From JACPHB01 sp964495505 (GTDB taxonomy: Bacteria; Patescibacteriota; Minisyncoccia; UBA10092), in assembly GCA_964495505.1 (NCBI GenBank), contig CAZBVM010000004.1:1-38206 (forward strand): DNA of 38,206 nt, given 5' to 3'. The position numbers and the translations under genes were made by a program. The notes under the pieces were generated by a model. It ran no database searches. It saw nothing but the letters and a program-made list of their open reading frames with translations, and was not told the DNA's origin. Of this stretch, positions 22,436-29,849 are shown one piece after another (the first letter of the stretch is position 1; each line of letters begins with the position of its first letter).

Positions 22436-22457
22436 GGGCAAAAGAGGTAAAATCCCG

Positions 22458-22464
22458 AAGGAGG
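22458..22464 (+). promoter_or_regulatory. Strong Shine-Dalgarno site, lipoprotein gene
   Basis: AAGGAGG, seven bases before the ATG at 22472. Full anti-SD complementarity is unusual here because most neighbouring genes show none. Confidence 0.8.
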
Positions 22465-22471
22465 TAAGCCA

Positions 22472-22909
22472 ATGAATAGGTTTCGATCTGTTATTTTTTT
22501 TGGATGGCTTGCGCTGTTAACGATTGTCGTTGGCGCTTGCGCTTCCGCTTCTCCAGGTTCGTACTATCAGAGCGATGGGTTCAACAACGACCCTCTCTCC
22601 TACCTTGTTGGAGAGTGGGAAGGTGAGGTAGACAGTCCCGGAGCTCCACTTCCGCCACAGCGAATACTCATAATTCCTTTTCAACCGAGTGGCTCTACAT
22701 TATATGGATACTATGGAATTGAAAGAGGGCATCTCGGTAAAAGAAGTATTTCGGTTCAACAGTTTGACGGTCATGTCGGAATTAAGTTCTATACTGGCTT
22801 TGCAAATGTCACTTTGTGGCTTGAGAGAATGGGAAACGATTATGTCCTCCAAGGGGAATTAAAGTCCGCGAACCTACCTAATCCAATGATTCTCCGAAAA
22901 AATAAGTAA
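22472..22909 (+). CDS. Small predicted lipoprotein, unknown function
   Basis: A 145-residue exported protein. The signal MNRFRSVIFFGWLALLTIVV ends in the lipobox VVGAC, so C23 would be lipidated and anchor it to the outer face of the membrane. The mature part begins with Ser/Ala/Pro-rich linker, then LSYLVGEWEGEVDSPG and a beta-rich body (ILIIPFQPSGSTLYGYYGI, KFYTGFANVTLWLERM), suggestive of a small beta-barrel or lipocalin-like fold, though no family is recognised. The gene has its own promoter, strong SD site and terminator. It is more GC-rich than its neighbours and may have been acquired by transfer. Its start with LxGxWxGxV resembles the secreted protein at 37478 only loosely. Confidence 0.7.
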   Translation: MNRFRSVIFFGWLALLTIVVGACASASPGSYYQSDGFNNDPLSYLVGEWEGEVDSPGAPLPPQRILIIPFQPSGSTLYGYYGIERGHLGKRSISVQQFDGHVGIKFYTGFANVTLWLERMGNDYVLQGELKSANLPNPMILRKNK

Positions 22910-22918
22910 CCGAAAAAA

Positions 22919-22957
22919 ATCGCCTATACCTATTTGAGGGTATGGGCGATCAACTTT
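22919..22957 (+). terminator. Terminator of the lipoprotein cassette
   Basis: ATCGCCTATACC (22919-22930) pairs with GGTATGGGCGAT (22939-22950) with one G-T pair, followed by CAACTTTTTAAT. It begins nine bases after the lipoprotein stop codon. Confidence 0.75.
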
Positions 22958-22987
22958 TTAATAAAGGAAATATATCCAAAAAAGATT

Positions 22988-23989
22988 ATGAAAACACCGA
23001 AAATCAGCGTGGTAGTGGCAACATACAATCACGGCCATCTCATAATCCGAGCGCTTATGGCTTTGGCCAAACAGGATTTGCCAAAAGATTTTTTTGAAAT
23101 TATTGTGGTAAACGACGGTTCGTCCGACAAAACGGAAGAAAAAGTCAAAAACTTTATCGGGCAGAACGCATCAACCCGCGTCACTCTAATAACTCTTGAA
23201 AAAAACCTTGGTTCTTCGTTTGCCAGAAACAAAGGGATACTATTCTCAAAAGGAGAACTTGTTGCCATAACCGACGACGACTGCATTGTCCCGCAAACTT
23301 GGCTTTTTGATTTTCTGCAAGCGTTTAAAACTTACCCGAAAGTCATTGCTGTCGGCGGATGGAAAAAACCGTATCGCGATAAGAGATTAAAACCGAGCCG
23401 ATATGACAATTTTATGTTTTGGCGGCGGCTTCCTTATATGAAAACCGAATGCAAATCCATTGAAATAAATCCTTTTAACAACTGCGGCGATACGGCAAAC
23501 GTCTGCTACCGGAAACAAGCGCTTGAGGCCGTCGGCGGCTTTAATAACGACATAAGAACATTTAACGACTGGGAACTAAAAATCCGGCTCCATCAGCTTG
23601 GTTCACCTCTTCTCTATCGTCCAATATTTATTCCGCATGAAGCTGATTTAAAATTCGGTAAATTTCTTAAATATTGGCTTCGGCTGGGATATGATTGTTT
23701 TCTTATTTCAAAAATCCATCCGGAGCACCCCGTTTTCAATACTTCGCTGCGAACTACTTTGAGACGAATAATAGCCGGCGTATCACGTATTATAAAAGCT
23801 CCGAGTGATGAAATTTTTTCCCCCTACGGGGGATCCCCCGCCCGCTTCGCCGGAGCTTCAGCGAGGCGAGAAGGGGGACAAAAAAAAATTTCACAAACCC
23901 TATTTTTTATTTTTCTTGAAATAATTCTGAACACATGCCTGTGGCTTGGAAAATATATAACGCCAAAAATTAAAAAAGCTCTTTTATAA
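22988..23989 (+). CDS. Family 2 glycosyltransferase
   Basis: A 333-residue GT-A fold glycosyltransferase. It shows KISVVVATYNHGHLI (nucleotide-binding start), VVNDGSSDKTEE, the substrate segment NLGSSFARNKGI, the metal-binding ITDDDCIVPQTW (DxD-type) and a C-terminal NDWELKIRLHQLG (acceptor/base region). It is cytoplasmic and would transfer a sugar to a lipid-linked or surface glycan. Residues about 276-301 (FSPYGGSPARFAGASARREG) are a repeat-encoded insert. The ATG at 22988 is used rather than one inside the terminator. It converges with the TagB-like gene, overlapping by 20 bases, and is similar to the glycosyltransferase at 27679-28755. Confidence 0.87.
   Translation: MKTPKISVVVATYNHGHLIIRALMALAKQDLPKDFFEIIVVNDGSSDKTEEKVKNFIGQNASTRVTLITLEKNLGSSFARNKGILFSKGELVAITDDDCIVPQTWLFDFLQAFKTYPKVIAVGGWKKPYRDKRLKPSRYDNFMFWRRLPYMKTECKSIEINPFNNCGDTANVCYRKQALEAVGGFNNDIRTFNDWELKIRLHQLGSPLLYRPIFIPHEADLKFGKFLKYWLRLGYDCFLISKIHPEHPVFNTSLRTTLRRIIAGVSRIIKAPSDEIFSPYGGSPARFAGASARREGGQKKISQTLFFIFLEIILNTCLWLGKYITPKIKKALL
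23810..23892 (+). repeat. In-frame palindromic repeat inside the glycosyltransferase gene
   Basis: Arms GAAATTTTTTCCCCCT (23810-23825) and AAGGGGGACAAAAAA... (23871-23892) flank a short CCCCC-TAC-GGGGG stem and a GC-rich core. The segment CCCCCTACGGGGGATCCCC matches the repeat in the prepilin peptidase gene (CCCCCTTCGGGGGATCCCC) and is read in the same frame, encoding F-S-P-Y-G-G-S-P-A. Confidence 0.75.
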
Positions 23990-25328
23990 CTATAGTAATG
24001 CGTTTTAAAAACGGTAATGATTTTATTTTTAAAAACGCCTGTTGACTGTAATAATCCATTATTTTTCTATCCGACCGGCCCGTAACACCAAGAGCATTTG
24101 AATATCCCCTAAACGCCTGGTATTCCGCTTCAAACACGTGATATAAAATCGGCTTTTCCGGGAGGCGCTTTAGAAAAACGAGTTTTTTAATGGCCGCGGC
24201 GGCGCGCTCGCCGCATTTTCCATCGCTATAAGCAAAAATTTCTTCCCGCAATTTTTTTCTTGCTTCCTGAAACTGCCGACCATCAGCTAATGCCTGTTCC
24301 AACGCGTTTTTAAATTCTACCGCTTTTTTAAGAGCAACAACCGAACCGTCTTCTTTTATCCTTTGTTCAATGCTCCCCGAATAAGTCAGAGCGCCTTCGG
24401 GCAGGCGGAATTTAAATGATTTTAATTTTTTATGATCGCCATTCAGATATGCTTTCGTTAAAAAGTCGGTAACCACCACCGGTTTATCGGCTAAAATAGC
24501 GTCAAAAATTCCGCTGGAGTTATCGCTCACCACAATGTCCACAACTTTAAAAAATGGCAAGATGTCGCTTTCATCCTGAAAAAGCAGAATGCCGGCGCGC
24601 TGCAATTTTTTTATGCGATCGGGTTCTTCGAGCGGCGTATAATAATGTGGTTTCACTAAAATATTGTAATATGGCGCGTTTTTTCTAAGCTCTCCGACAA
24701 GTTCGTCTATGGAGGAAAGATCGCCGTGGGTCGGAAGATAAAGTATTGTTTTTTTGGAAGGGTCAAGCTTCTTTTTTATTTCGGAAATGAAATTTTCATC
24801 AAGCGCGCCGTTAAACCAATCGTCAAATTTCGGATAGCCGACAATTTCCGCCCAGGTAAAAAGTTTAATAATCTCATATACGCGCGGCCCCAAGCAAAGA
24901 TATAAATCCCAGTCCCTATGGCGCGACCAAAACATGGTAAGTTCCTTTCCCGCGCCGTAATTCATATGAACCTTGCGCGCCTTATCGGTCTGGGGAATAA
25001 CCAGGCAGCCCGACCTCCATAATCCGACGAGTGCCCCGTAATTTGAAAAAAAATCCGTAAGATATTTCTGGCGCTGATAGTCCTCATAATTAAGAATCCT
25101 GAAATAAACTCCTTGCTGTTTCAGAAGCCGAACACAATTTTCAATAATTTCCGGCGACGGACGGAGTGGAAAAAATCGACCGCCGTCAACTATAAATTCC
25201 GCTTCATCTTTAAGATTTTCGTATACATTCTTAAACACATTAAACTGAAAAGGATAAAAAACAACAAACCCGATTTTGGCGTTTGGATTAGAGTTTTCTT
25301 TAAATTGATGCTCGAGTTGCTGCGGCAT
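23970..25328 (-). CDS. TagB/TagF-like CDP-polyol phosphotransferase
   Basis: A 452-residue protein resembling the CDP-glycerol:poly(glycerophosphate) glycerophosphotransferase family (GT-B fold). Visible features are the TILYLPTHGDLSSIDELVGEL segment (the YAPT-type phosphate-binding turn, about 193), VKPHYY (the H of the H-x-x-x family motif), and DIVVSDNSSGIFDAILADKPVVV (the conserved S-D-x-S-S-x-x-x-D/E signature, about 290-310). Such enzymes transfer polyol-phosphate from CDP-glycerol or CDP-ribitol in teichoic-acid-type polymers. The ATG at 25328 is preferred to a TTG two codons earlier. It lies downstream of a cytidylyltransferase and SDR that could make its CDP-polyol. Family is well supported; substrate is not. 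Confidence 0.75.
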   Translation of the reverse strand: MPQQLEHQFKENSNPNAKIGFVVFYPFQFNVFKNVYENLKDEAEFIVDGGRFFPLRPSPEIIENCVRLLKQQGVYFRILNYEDYQRQKYLTDFFSNYGALVGLWRSGCLVIPQTDKARKVHMNYGAGKELTMFWSRHRDWDLYLCLGPRVYEIIKLFTWAEIVGYPKFDDWFNGALDENFISEIKKKLDPSKKTILYLPTHGDLSSIDELVGELRKNAPYYNILVKPHYYTPLEEPDRIKKLQRAGILLFQDESDILPFFKVVDIVVSDNSSGIFDAILADKPVVVTDFLTKAYLNGDHKKLKSFKFRLPEGALTYSGSIEQRIKEDGSVVALKKAVEFKNALEQALADGRQFQEARKKLREEIFAYSDGKCGERAAAAIKKLVFLKRLPEKPILYHVFEAEYQAFRGYSNALGVTGRSDRKIMDYYSQQAFLKIKSLPFLKRITIVIKELF

Positions 25329-25344
25329 GTACAAATAGTTTTTA

Positions 25345-26184
25345 CTATACCTTTAAAGCAATGCCAAGCCGTGGCAAAGATTTATGACAGATCTCTGCAG
25401 TATACACGATGTCATTGCGATTTTTTATATCTTGCCACAACGCGCGCATGGAGTCCGACCAGTCAATATCATCAATCAGGAGTATGCCACCGCTCGAAAG
25501 AAAAAATATGGCGCATGCGATCTGAAATTTCACCGCGGAGGCAAGATGTGATGCGTCAAGAAACACTAAATCGTATCGTCTATTTTTTAAAAGCCACGGC
25601 ATAACTCTTTGGGTATTACCATGCCAGATTTTATAGGAATTAGAAGGAAAATGGGAAAAAACTTTTGAATGGTGATGAATATAAACTTCGTATCCCTCTA
25701 TTGTATCAAGAAACCCGTCCCGCGTGGCCAATGCTTGGAGAAAATACGAAGCAGAAATTCCAAGGCCAGTACCAATTTCCAAAATCTTATTACACTTAAG
25801 ACGTTTAGCAATAAGAAAAAGAGTTATGCCGCAATGGTGCGGGAGCGAAATAATTTCTGCAAGTTCAGCAAGATTAAACTCTTGTTGCCGCAGCGGTTGT
25901 TCGCCCTCAAACAATGAAGTGAATCTCCAGTGTGTGCTTTCATCTTCATACACAGGACGGGTCTCTTTATAATCCTCGTGGTTAAGCAATGATAAAAATT
26001 CTTTCCGTATAACTAAAATCTTTTTAATTTCTTCCTTTTCTTCTAAAATAAATGAGTCCGTCGCAATATTGCGAAGCATCCTATTTAAGCCGAATATTTT
26101 TTGAACGATTTGAAATGTCTTTCGACTCTCGTACAGCCGCAGTCGATCAAAATATACTGTTCCGCAAAATAACTTTATCTTCAT
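25345..26184 (-). CDS. Class I SAM-dependent methyltransferase
   Basis: A 279-residue protein with a central Rossmann methyltransferase domain. Motif I is ILEIGTGLGISASYF (about 138-152), motif post-I is DTIEGYEVYI, and YDLVFLDASH (about 205) with GGILLIDDIDW resembles caffeoyl-CoA O-methyltransferase-like enzymes (methyltransf_24 type). The first 110 residues are not assigned. It is three bases from the cytidylyltransferase gene and 16 from the TagB-like gene, so it is part of the same operon and may methylate a glycan or polymer intermediate. The substrate is unknown. Confidence 0.78.
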   Translation of the reverse strand: MKIKLFCGTVYFDRLRLYESRKTFQIVQKIFGLNRMLRNIATDSFILEEKEEIKKILVIRKEFLSLLNHEDYKETRPVYEDESTHWRFTSLFEGEQPLRQQEFNLAELAEIISLPHHCGITLFLIAKRLKCNKILEIGTGLGISASYFLQALATRDGFLDTIEGYEVYIHHHSKVFSHFPSNSYKIWHGNTQRVMPWLLKNRRYDLVFLDASHLASAVKFQIACAIFFLSSGGILLIDDIDWSDSMRALWQDIKNRNDIVYTAEICHKSLPRLGIALKV

Positions 26185-26187
26185 AAA

Positions 26188-26898
26188 TTAGCTTTCCAAC
26201 AGTCGTTTAATTATTGCTAAATCATAAGGAAAAGTTATTTTGTGAATTGGACGCTCTGATTCAACCAACCGAATACGAATTTTTTGATTAAACGTTTTTA
26301 ACAATTCGATATTATCCGCCGAATCAAAAATTTTTTTATCAGCAGATTTTTTATGCGCCTCATACAATTCTTTAAACCGAAAACATTGCGGGGTAAAGCC
26401 GCAATACGCTGCGGTTTTGGGTATTGCGCGTCGTATATATCCGCTTCCGACTTCAAAAATAAGGTCAGGCGCTTTTCCGGCAACAACCGCTCCGCCATAA
26501 CGAACGGCTTCGCGAATAACGTTATTGATTACATCTTCGGAAATTGTCGGACGAGCGGCATCGTGAAAAATAACATAATCCGGCGAATATCCTTTTTCCT
26601 TAAAATCAAAAAGTATGCGCGAAGATGATAATTTTCGCGTTTTTTCACATGGTACCACGCGGACCTTTTCACCATTTAACTTTTTTGCAACAAGACGCTT
26701 GGTATAACCCACTTTTTGTTCAGGAACAATAACAATAATTTCGTTTATAAATTTATTGGCAATAAATTTTTCCAAAGAATAAAAAAGGATCGGCTTCCCG
26801 CCAATTTTTAAAAATTGCTTAAATGCGCCTCCCATTCGCTCTCCGCGCCCCCCCGCTAGTATTATCGCGGCAACCCTAATTTTTTTTTTATTTTTCAT
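26188..26898 (-). CDS. Nucleotidyltransferase of the IspD/TarI family
   Basis: A 236-residue cytidylyltransferase. Signature AAIILAGGRGERMG...FKQFLKIGGKPIL (about 10-36) has the G-x-G-x-R-M loop and Lys that bind CTP. FHDAARPTISEDVI (about 114) is the metal/substrate motif. IspD makes CDP-methylerythritol and TarI/Bcs1 make CDP-ribitol; both share this fold. The neighbours are an SDR and a TagB-like polymerase and no isoprenoid gene is nearby, so a CDP-polyol role is favoured by context. The ATG at 26898 is chosen; a TTG at 26910 overlaps the SDR stop (TTGA). It could still be a true IspD. Confidence 0.8.
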   Translation of the reverse strand: MKNKKKIRVAAIILAGGRGERMGGAFKQFLKIGGKPILFYSLEKFIANKFINEIIVIVPEQKVGYTKRLVAKKLNGEKVRVVPCEKTRKLSSSRILFDFKEKGYSPDYVIFHDAARPTISEDVINNVIREAVRYGGAVVAGKAPDLIFEVGSGYIRRAIPKTAAYCGFTPQCFRFKELYEAHKKSADKKIFDSADNIELLKTFNQKIRIRLVESERPIHKITFPYDLAIIKRLLES

Positions 26899-26906
26899 AA
26901 ATAAAT

Positions 26907-27674
26907 TCAAGAAAAAAATAATCCGCCGTTAACATGCAGGGACTGACCGGTAACATAAGAAGCATCATCGGAACAAAGAAAAGAAACAACAGCCGCCACT
27001 TCTTCCGGCCTGCCAATCCGATGGAGGGGAATTCTCTTTAATTTTTTTACTACCGGCTCTCGGCTGAATTTCCGAAACATTTTAGTGTCAATATATCCCG
27101 GAACAACACTGTTTACAAGAATTTTCGGCGCCAGCTCCAAAGCTAATGCCCGGTGTACTCCCAAAAGCGCGCTTTTAGAAGCCGCGTATGCCGCCCGCGC
27201 CCTTCCACCGAGAAAAGCGTTGGCAGATGATACAAAAATTATTCTTCCGCTTTTTGATTTTTTTAAAAGTGGCAAAGCGTAACGAGTTACAAGCATTGCG
27301 CCAAAAACATTAATATCCATTACTTTTTGAAAATCGGAAAAATTGAGATATTCTATCGGCTGCGTCTGGTTTATGCCGGCGTTATTTATTACCGCATCAA
27401 GAGACCCGAATTTTTTATTAATCGCATTTATCATTTTTTCTACATCTTTCTCCTTGGCAACATCCGCTCTGATGGCTATTGCTTCCGTCCTACGGTTCAA
27501 AATTTTTGCGAGAACCAAGGCATTCTTTTCCTGTTCGACATCTTTGTAGTTTATCACTACTCTAAAACTGTCCTCGGCCAAACGCCTGGCAATAGCCCTG
27601 CCGATGCCGCTTGAGGCGCCAGTTACAAGCGCGGTCTTTGGATATAATGAATACTTTCTTTTGGTACTGCGCAT
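26907..27674 (-). CDS. Short-chain dehydrogenase/reductase (FabG-like)
   Basis: A 255-residue classical SDR. It has TGASSGIG (18-25) for NAD(P) binding, NNAGIN (the NNAG motif), VSSANAF then AAYAASKSALLG with the Ser and Tyr-x-x-x-Lys catalytic residues, and the C-terminal DDASYVTGQSLHVNGG. The sequence is close to 3-oxoacyl-ACP reductases, but the gene immediately precedes a cytidylyltransferase, a pairing also known from ribulose-5-phosphate reductase/CDP-ribitol pyrophosphorylase enzymes (Bcs1/Acs1 family). Reduction of a sugar phosphate to a polyol phosphate is therefore plausible (inference). It overlaps a possible TTG start of the next gene. Confidence 0.82.
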   Translation of the reverse strand: MRSTKRKYSLYPKTALVTGASSGIGRAIARRLAEDSFRVVINYKDVEQEKNALVLAKILNRRTEAIAIRADVAKEKDVEKMINAINKKFGSLDAVINNAGINQTQPIEYLNFSDFQKVMDINVFGAMLVTRYALPLLKKSKSGRIIFVSSANAFLGGRARAAYAASKSALLGVHRALALELAPKILVNSVVPGYIDTKMFRKFSREPVVKKLKRIPLHRIGRPEEVAAVVSFLCSDDASYVTGQSLHVNGGLFFS

Positions 27675-27678
27675 ATTT

Positions 27679-28755
27679 TTAACGTTTTGCGATATTGTAT
27701 TTCACAAACATCTTACCAAGATTAAAATTTAAAAAACGAATAAGCGTCATAAGCTTATACGGCCTGTATAGTAGATGTCTTTTAAGAACAGAGGCCGTGT
27801 AAGGATTGCGCAAAGATAGATTTGGTTTAATTTCTTCCAAAATATTTTTGTTTAGTTTCATGAAAAGCTGATAATTCGCGCCGCGACGAAAATAAAGTTT
27901 CGCGAAAGAACTCACATTTAGATGGGATAAATGGATTACATGAATGGGTAGGTAAAGAATTTTATTGTTGCCGTGTAAAACCCGCAACGCCAAGTCATTG
28001 TCTTCGTATCCGGGCCAGCGGAATTCTTCGCGAAAACCGCCTATTTTTTCTAATATGCCCCTGCGAAATGACATATTTGCCGTATTATACGCGAAAGTTT
28101 CAAAACATACCATCGGGTCGTCGCTTATTATTTCGTGTGATAGAAGAAACGGACTTATCCGGGAATTATTAAAAAAACTAAAATAATAAATAGATTTTGC
28201 CACCGTATTGCGTTCAAGTTCTTCCTTCGGCGGCACAATCCATCCTCCTACCCCAACCGCATCAGGATATCTCTTATAGCCCCCTGCCAACACTCTCATC
28301 CAGTTTAACGGAACAATACAATCATCATCGGTAAAAAAAACAATTTCGCCCCTGGATTGTTTTATGCCAAAGTTTCTGGCTTTGGCCGGTCCACCGTTTT
28401 CGGTTTTAAAATACTTAATTTCCGGTTTTGCTTGCCCGCCGAAGCCTTGGCGAAGGCGGGAGATTTGAGATTTGAGATTTGAGATTACTTCTTCGGTGTC
28501 ATCCGTTGAGCCATCATCAACGACAATAATTTCATAATTATCCGCGGGAATAGTTTGCGCTACTAAGTGGTTTAAAGCGTTTATAAGACCCCGCGAACGA
28601 TTATACGTTGGTATCACAACGGAACAAAAGGGGCTGGTGTCTTGCGCATCAACGTCCAAACCGTTGAATGGTTTAAGTTTTTTAAAGACACTTCTTTTCC
28701 CGTTATATCTTGCTTCCGTAAAAGTAACCTCTGTGCTTATAATTTTATTTCCCAT
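27679..28755 (-). CDS. Family 2 glycosyltransferase
   Basis: A 358-residue GT-A glycosyltransferase with an N-terminal extension of about 40 residues, then CSVVIPTYNRSRGL, VVDDGSTDDTEEVI, ENGGPAKARNFGIKQSRGE and FFTDDDCIVPLNWMRVL (the metal-binding DxD). A later GYEDNDLALRVL gives the catalytic-base region. Residues about 92-107 (SNLKSQISRLRQGFGGQA) come from an in-frame repeat between the nucleotide and donor sites. It overlaps the aminotransferase gene by 11 bases. It is paralogous to 22988-23989 (both carry TDDDCIVP). It probably builds the same glycan as the neighbouring genes. Confidence 0.87.
   Translation of the reverse strand: MGNKIISTEVTFTEARYNGKRSVFKKLKPFNGLDVDAQDTSPFCSVVIPTYNRSRGLINALNHLVAQTIPADNYEIIVVDDGSTDDTEEVISNLKSQISRLRQGFGGQAKPEIKYFKTENGGPAKARNFGIKQSRGEIVFFTDDDCIVPLNWMRVLAGGYKRYPDAVGVGGWIVPPKEELERNTVAKSIYYFSFFNNSRISPFLLSHEIISDDPMVCFETFAYNTANMSFRRGILEKIGGFREEFRWPGYEDNDLALRVLHGNNKILYLPIHVIHLSHLNVSSFAKLYFRRGANYQLFMKLNKNILEEIKPNLSLRNPYTASVLKRHLLYRPYKLMTLIRFLNFNLGKMFVKYNIAKR
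28435..28486 (-). repeat. In-frame repeat inside the second glycosyltransferase gene
   Basis: A CCCGCC (28435-28440) / GGCGGG (28455-28460) stem with inner GAAGCC/GGCGAA is followed by three exact 7-bp tandem units AGATTTG (28461-28481) plus AGATT. On the coding strand the unit is CAAATCT. The stretch encodes L-K-S-Q-I-S-R-L-R-Q-G-F-G-G-Q-A, leaving the frame intact. Confidence 0.7.
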
Positions 28756-29845
28756 AAAAAGTTTTTATCAATGCCGAAATTCGTCGGATATCCTCTTTGG
28801 TAATATGAGGACCGGTTGGTAAAACCAGAGATTCCTTCGCCATCCTCTCGGCAACGGGAAAATCCCCTTTTGGGTGTCCTAAATAATCAAACGCTTCAAA
28901 ATACGGCAGTGGAACACCATATTGAATTCTGCTATCCACTTTATTTTCACGCAAAAATTTATGCAACTGGTCGCGCTTCTTGGTTAAAACAACGTAACGA
29001 TAACCGTTGATGAAATAATCCGGCGGTGTTTCGGGGATAACCAAATCCCCCGCCTCGCGCAAAAATTCCGAATATAAAAAATAATTTGCCCGCCGTTTCT
29101 CAATAATATTGTCTAAATCATCCATCGTAATATTCATAACAGCGGCGTGAAATGGACTTAGGCGGCTGGCTACGCCGATAATGGGATGTTTGACGCTAAG
29201 GTTCTCAAAATTGGTGCCGTACATTTTTAAAAAAGAGATTTTATCGGCGATTGACTTGCTGTTTGTGATGATCGCTCCGCCATCGCCGCCAGCGGTCAAA
29301 ATTTTTGACGGGTTAAAACTTAAACAAGAAATATCGCCATAGTAGCCGATTGGTTTTCCTTTATATGTCGCGCCAATGGCTTGCGCCGCGTCTTCAATTA
29401 AAAATAGATTATGTTTTTTAGCCAATTCAGAAATTTTGTTCATATCCGCCATTCTTCCGTTAAGATGAGTAATGATTATGCCTTTCGTTTTTGAAGTGAC
29501 GGCTTTTTCAATTAAGTTCGGATTTATATTAAAGCTGTCCAACTCAACATCAACAAACACCGGCTTGGCGTTAACCCAGGAAACGGCGCCAGCGCTTGAA
29601 TAAAAACTCACCGCCGGCACAATTACTTCATCTCCGGGCCCAATGCCGCAGGCCTTAAGGGAAAGAATAAGCGCGTCGGTACCGCTCGCCACTCCCAAGG
29701 CATATTTGGAACCAACGTACTTTGCCAGAGATTCTTCAAAAATTCTCACCGATTTTCCCAATATGAAATCGCTGACATTTTTTCCCTTCAAAATAATTCC
29801 GGCCAAAGCGTTGATAATTTTTAGTTTTAAAAATAATTCATTCAT
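28745..29845 (-). CDS. DegT/DnrJ/EryC1 family PLP aminotransferase
   Basis: A 366-residue sugar aminotransferase-type PLP enzyme. It has ALGVASGTDALILSL (phosphate-binding G-T-x-A-L), GDEVIVPAVSFYSSAGAV, LIEDAAQAIGATYKG (D152 to the pyridine nitrogen) and SFNPSKILTAGGDGGAI with K181 as the PLP Schiff-base lysine. Enzymes of this family aminate 3- or 4-keto nucleotide sugars for surface glycans. Some members instead lack the Lys and are dehydratases; here the Lys is present. It lies between a PaaK-like gene and a glycosyltransferase, and overlaps the latter. Confidence 0.87.
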   Translation of the reverse strand: MNELFLKLKIINALAGIILKGKNVSDFILGKSVRIFEESLAKYVGSKYALGVASGTDALILSLKACGIGPGDEVIVPAVSFYSSAGAVSWVNAKPVFVDVELDSFNINPNLIEKAVTSKTKGIIITHLNGRMADMNKISELAKKHNLFLIEDAAQAIGATYKGKPIGYYGDISCLSFNPSKILTAGGDGGAIITNSKSIADKISFLKMYGTNFENLSVKHPIIGVASRLSPFHAAVMNITMDDLDNIIEKRRANYFLYSEFLREAGDLVIPETPPDYFINGYRYVVLTKKRDQLHKFLRENKVDSRIQYGVPLPYFEAFDYLGHPKGDFPVAERMAKESLVLPTGPHITKEDIRRISALIKTFYGK

Positions 29846-29849
29846 GGCG

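Noticed and set aside
22472..22909. Lipoprotein as RiPP precursor for YcaO
   Set aside because: It has a lipobox and a folded beta-rich body, no Cys/Ser/Thr-rich core, and its own promoter on the other strand.
22934..22987. Upstream start of the first glycosyltransferase
   Set aside because: It would begin in the terminator hairpin of the lipoprotein cassette; the GT fold begins right after the ATG at 22988.
26188..26898. Firm IspD (isoprenoid) assignment
   Set aside because: The fold and motifs fit IspD, but the neighbours point to CDP-polyol use, and sequence alone cannot separate these.
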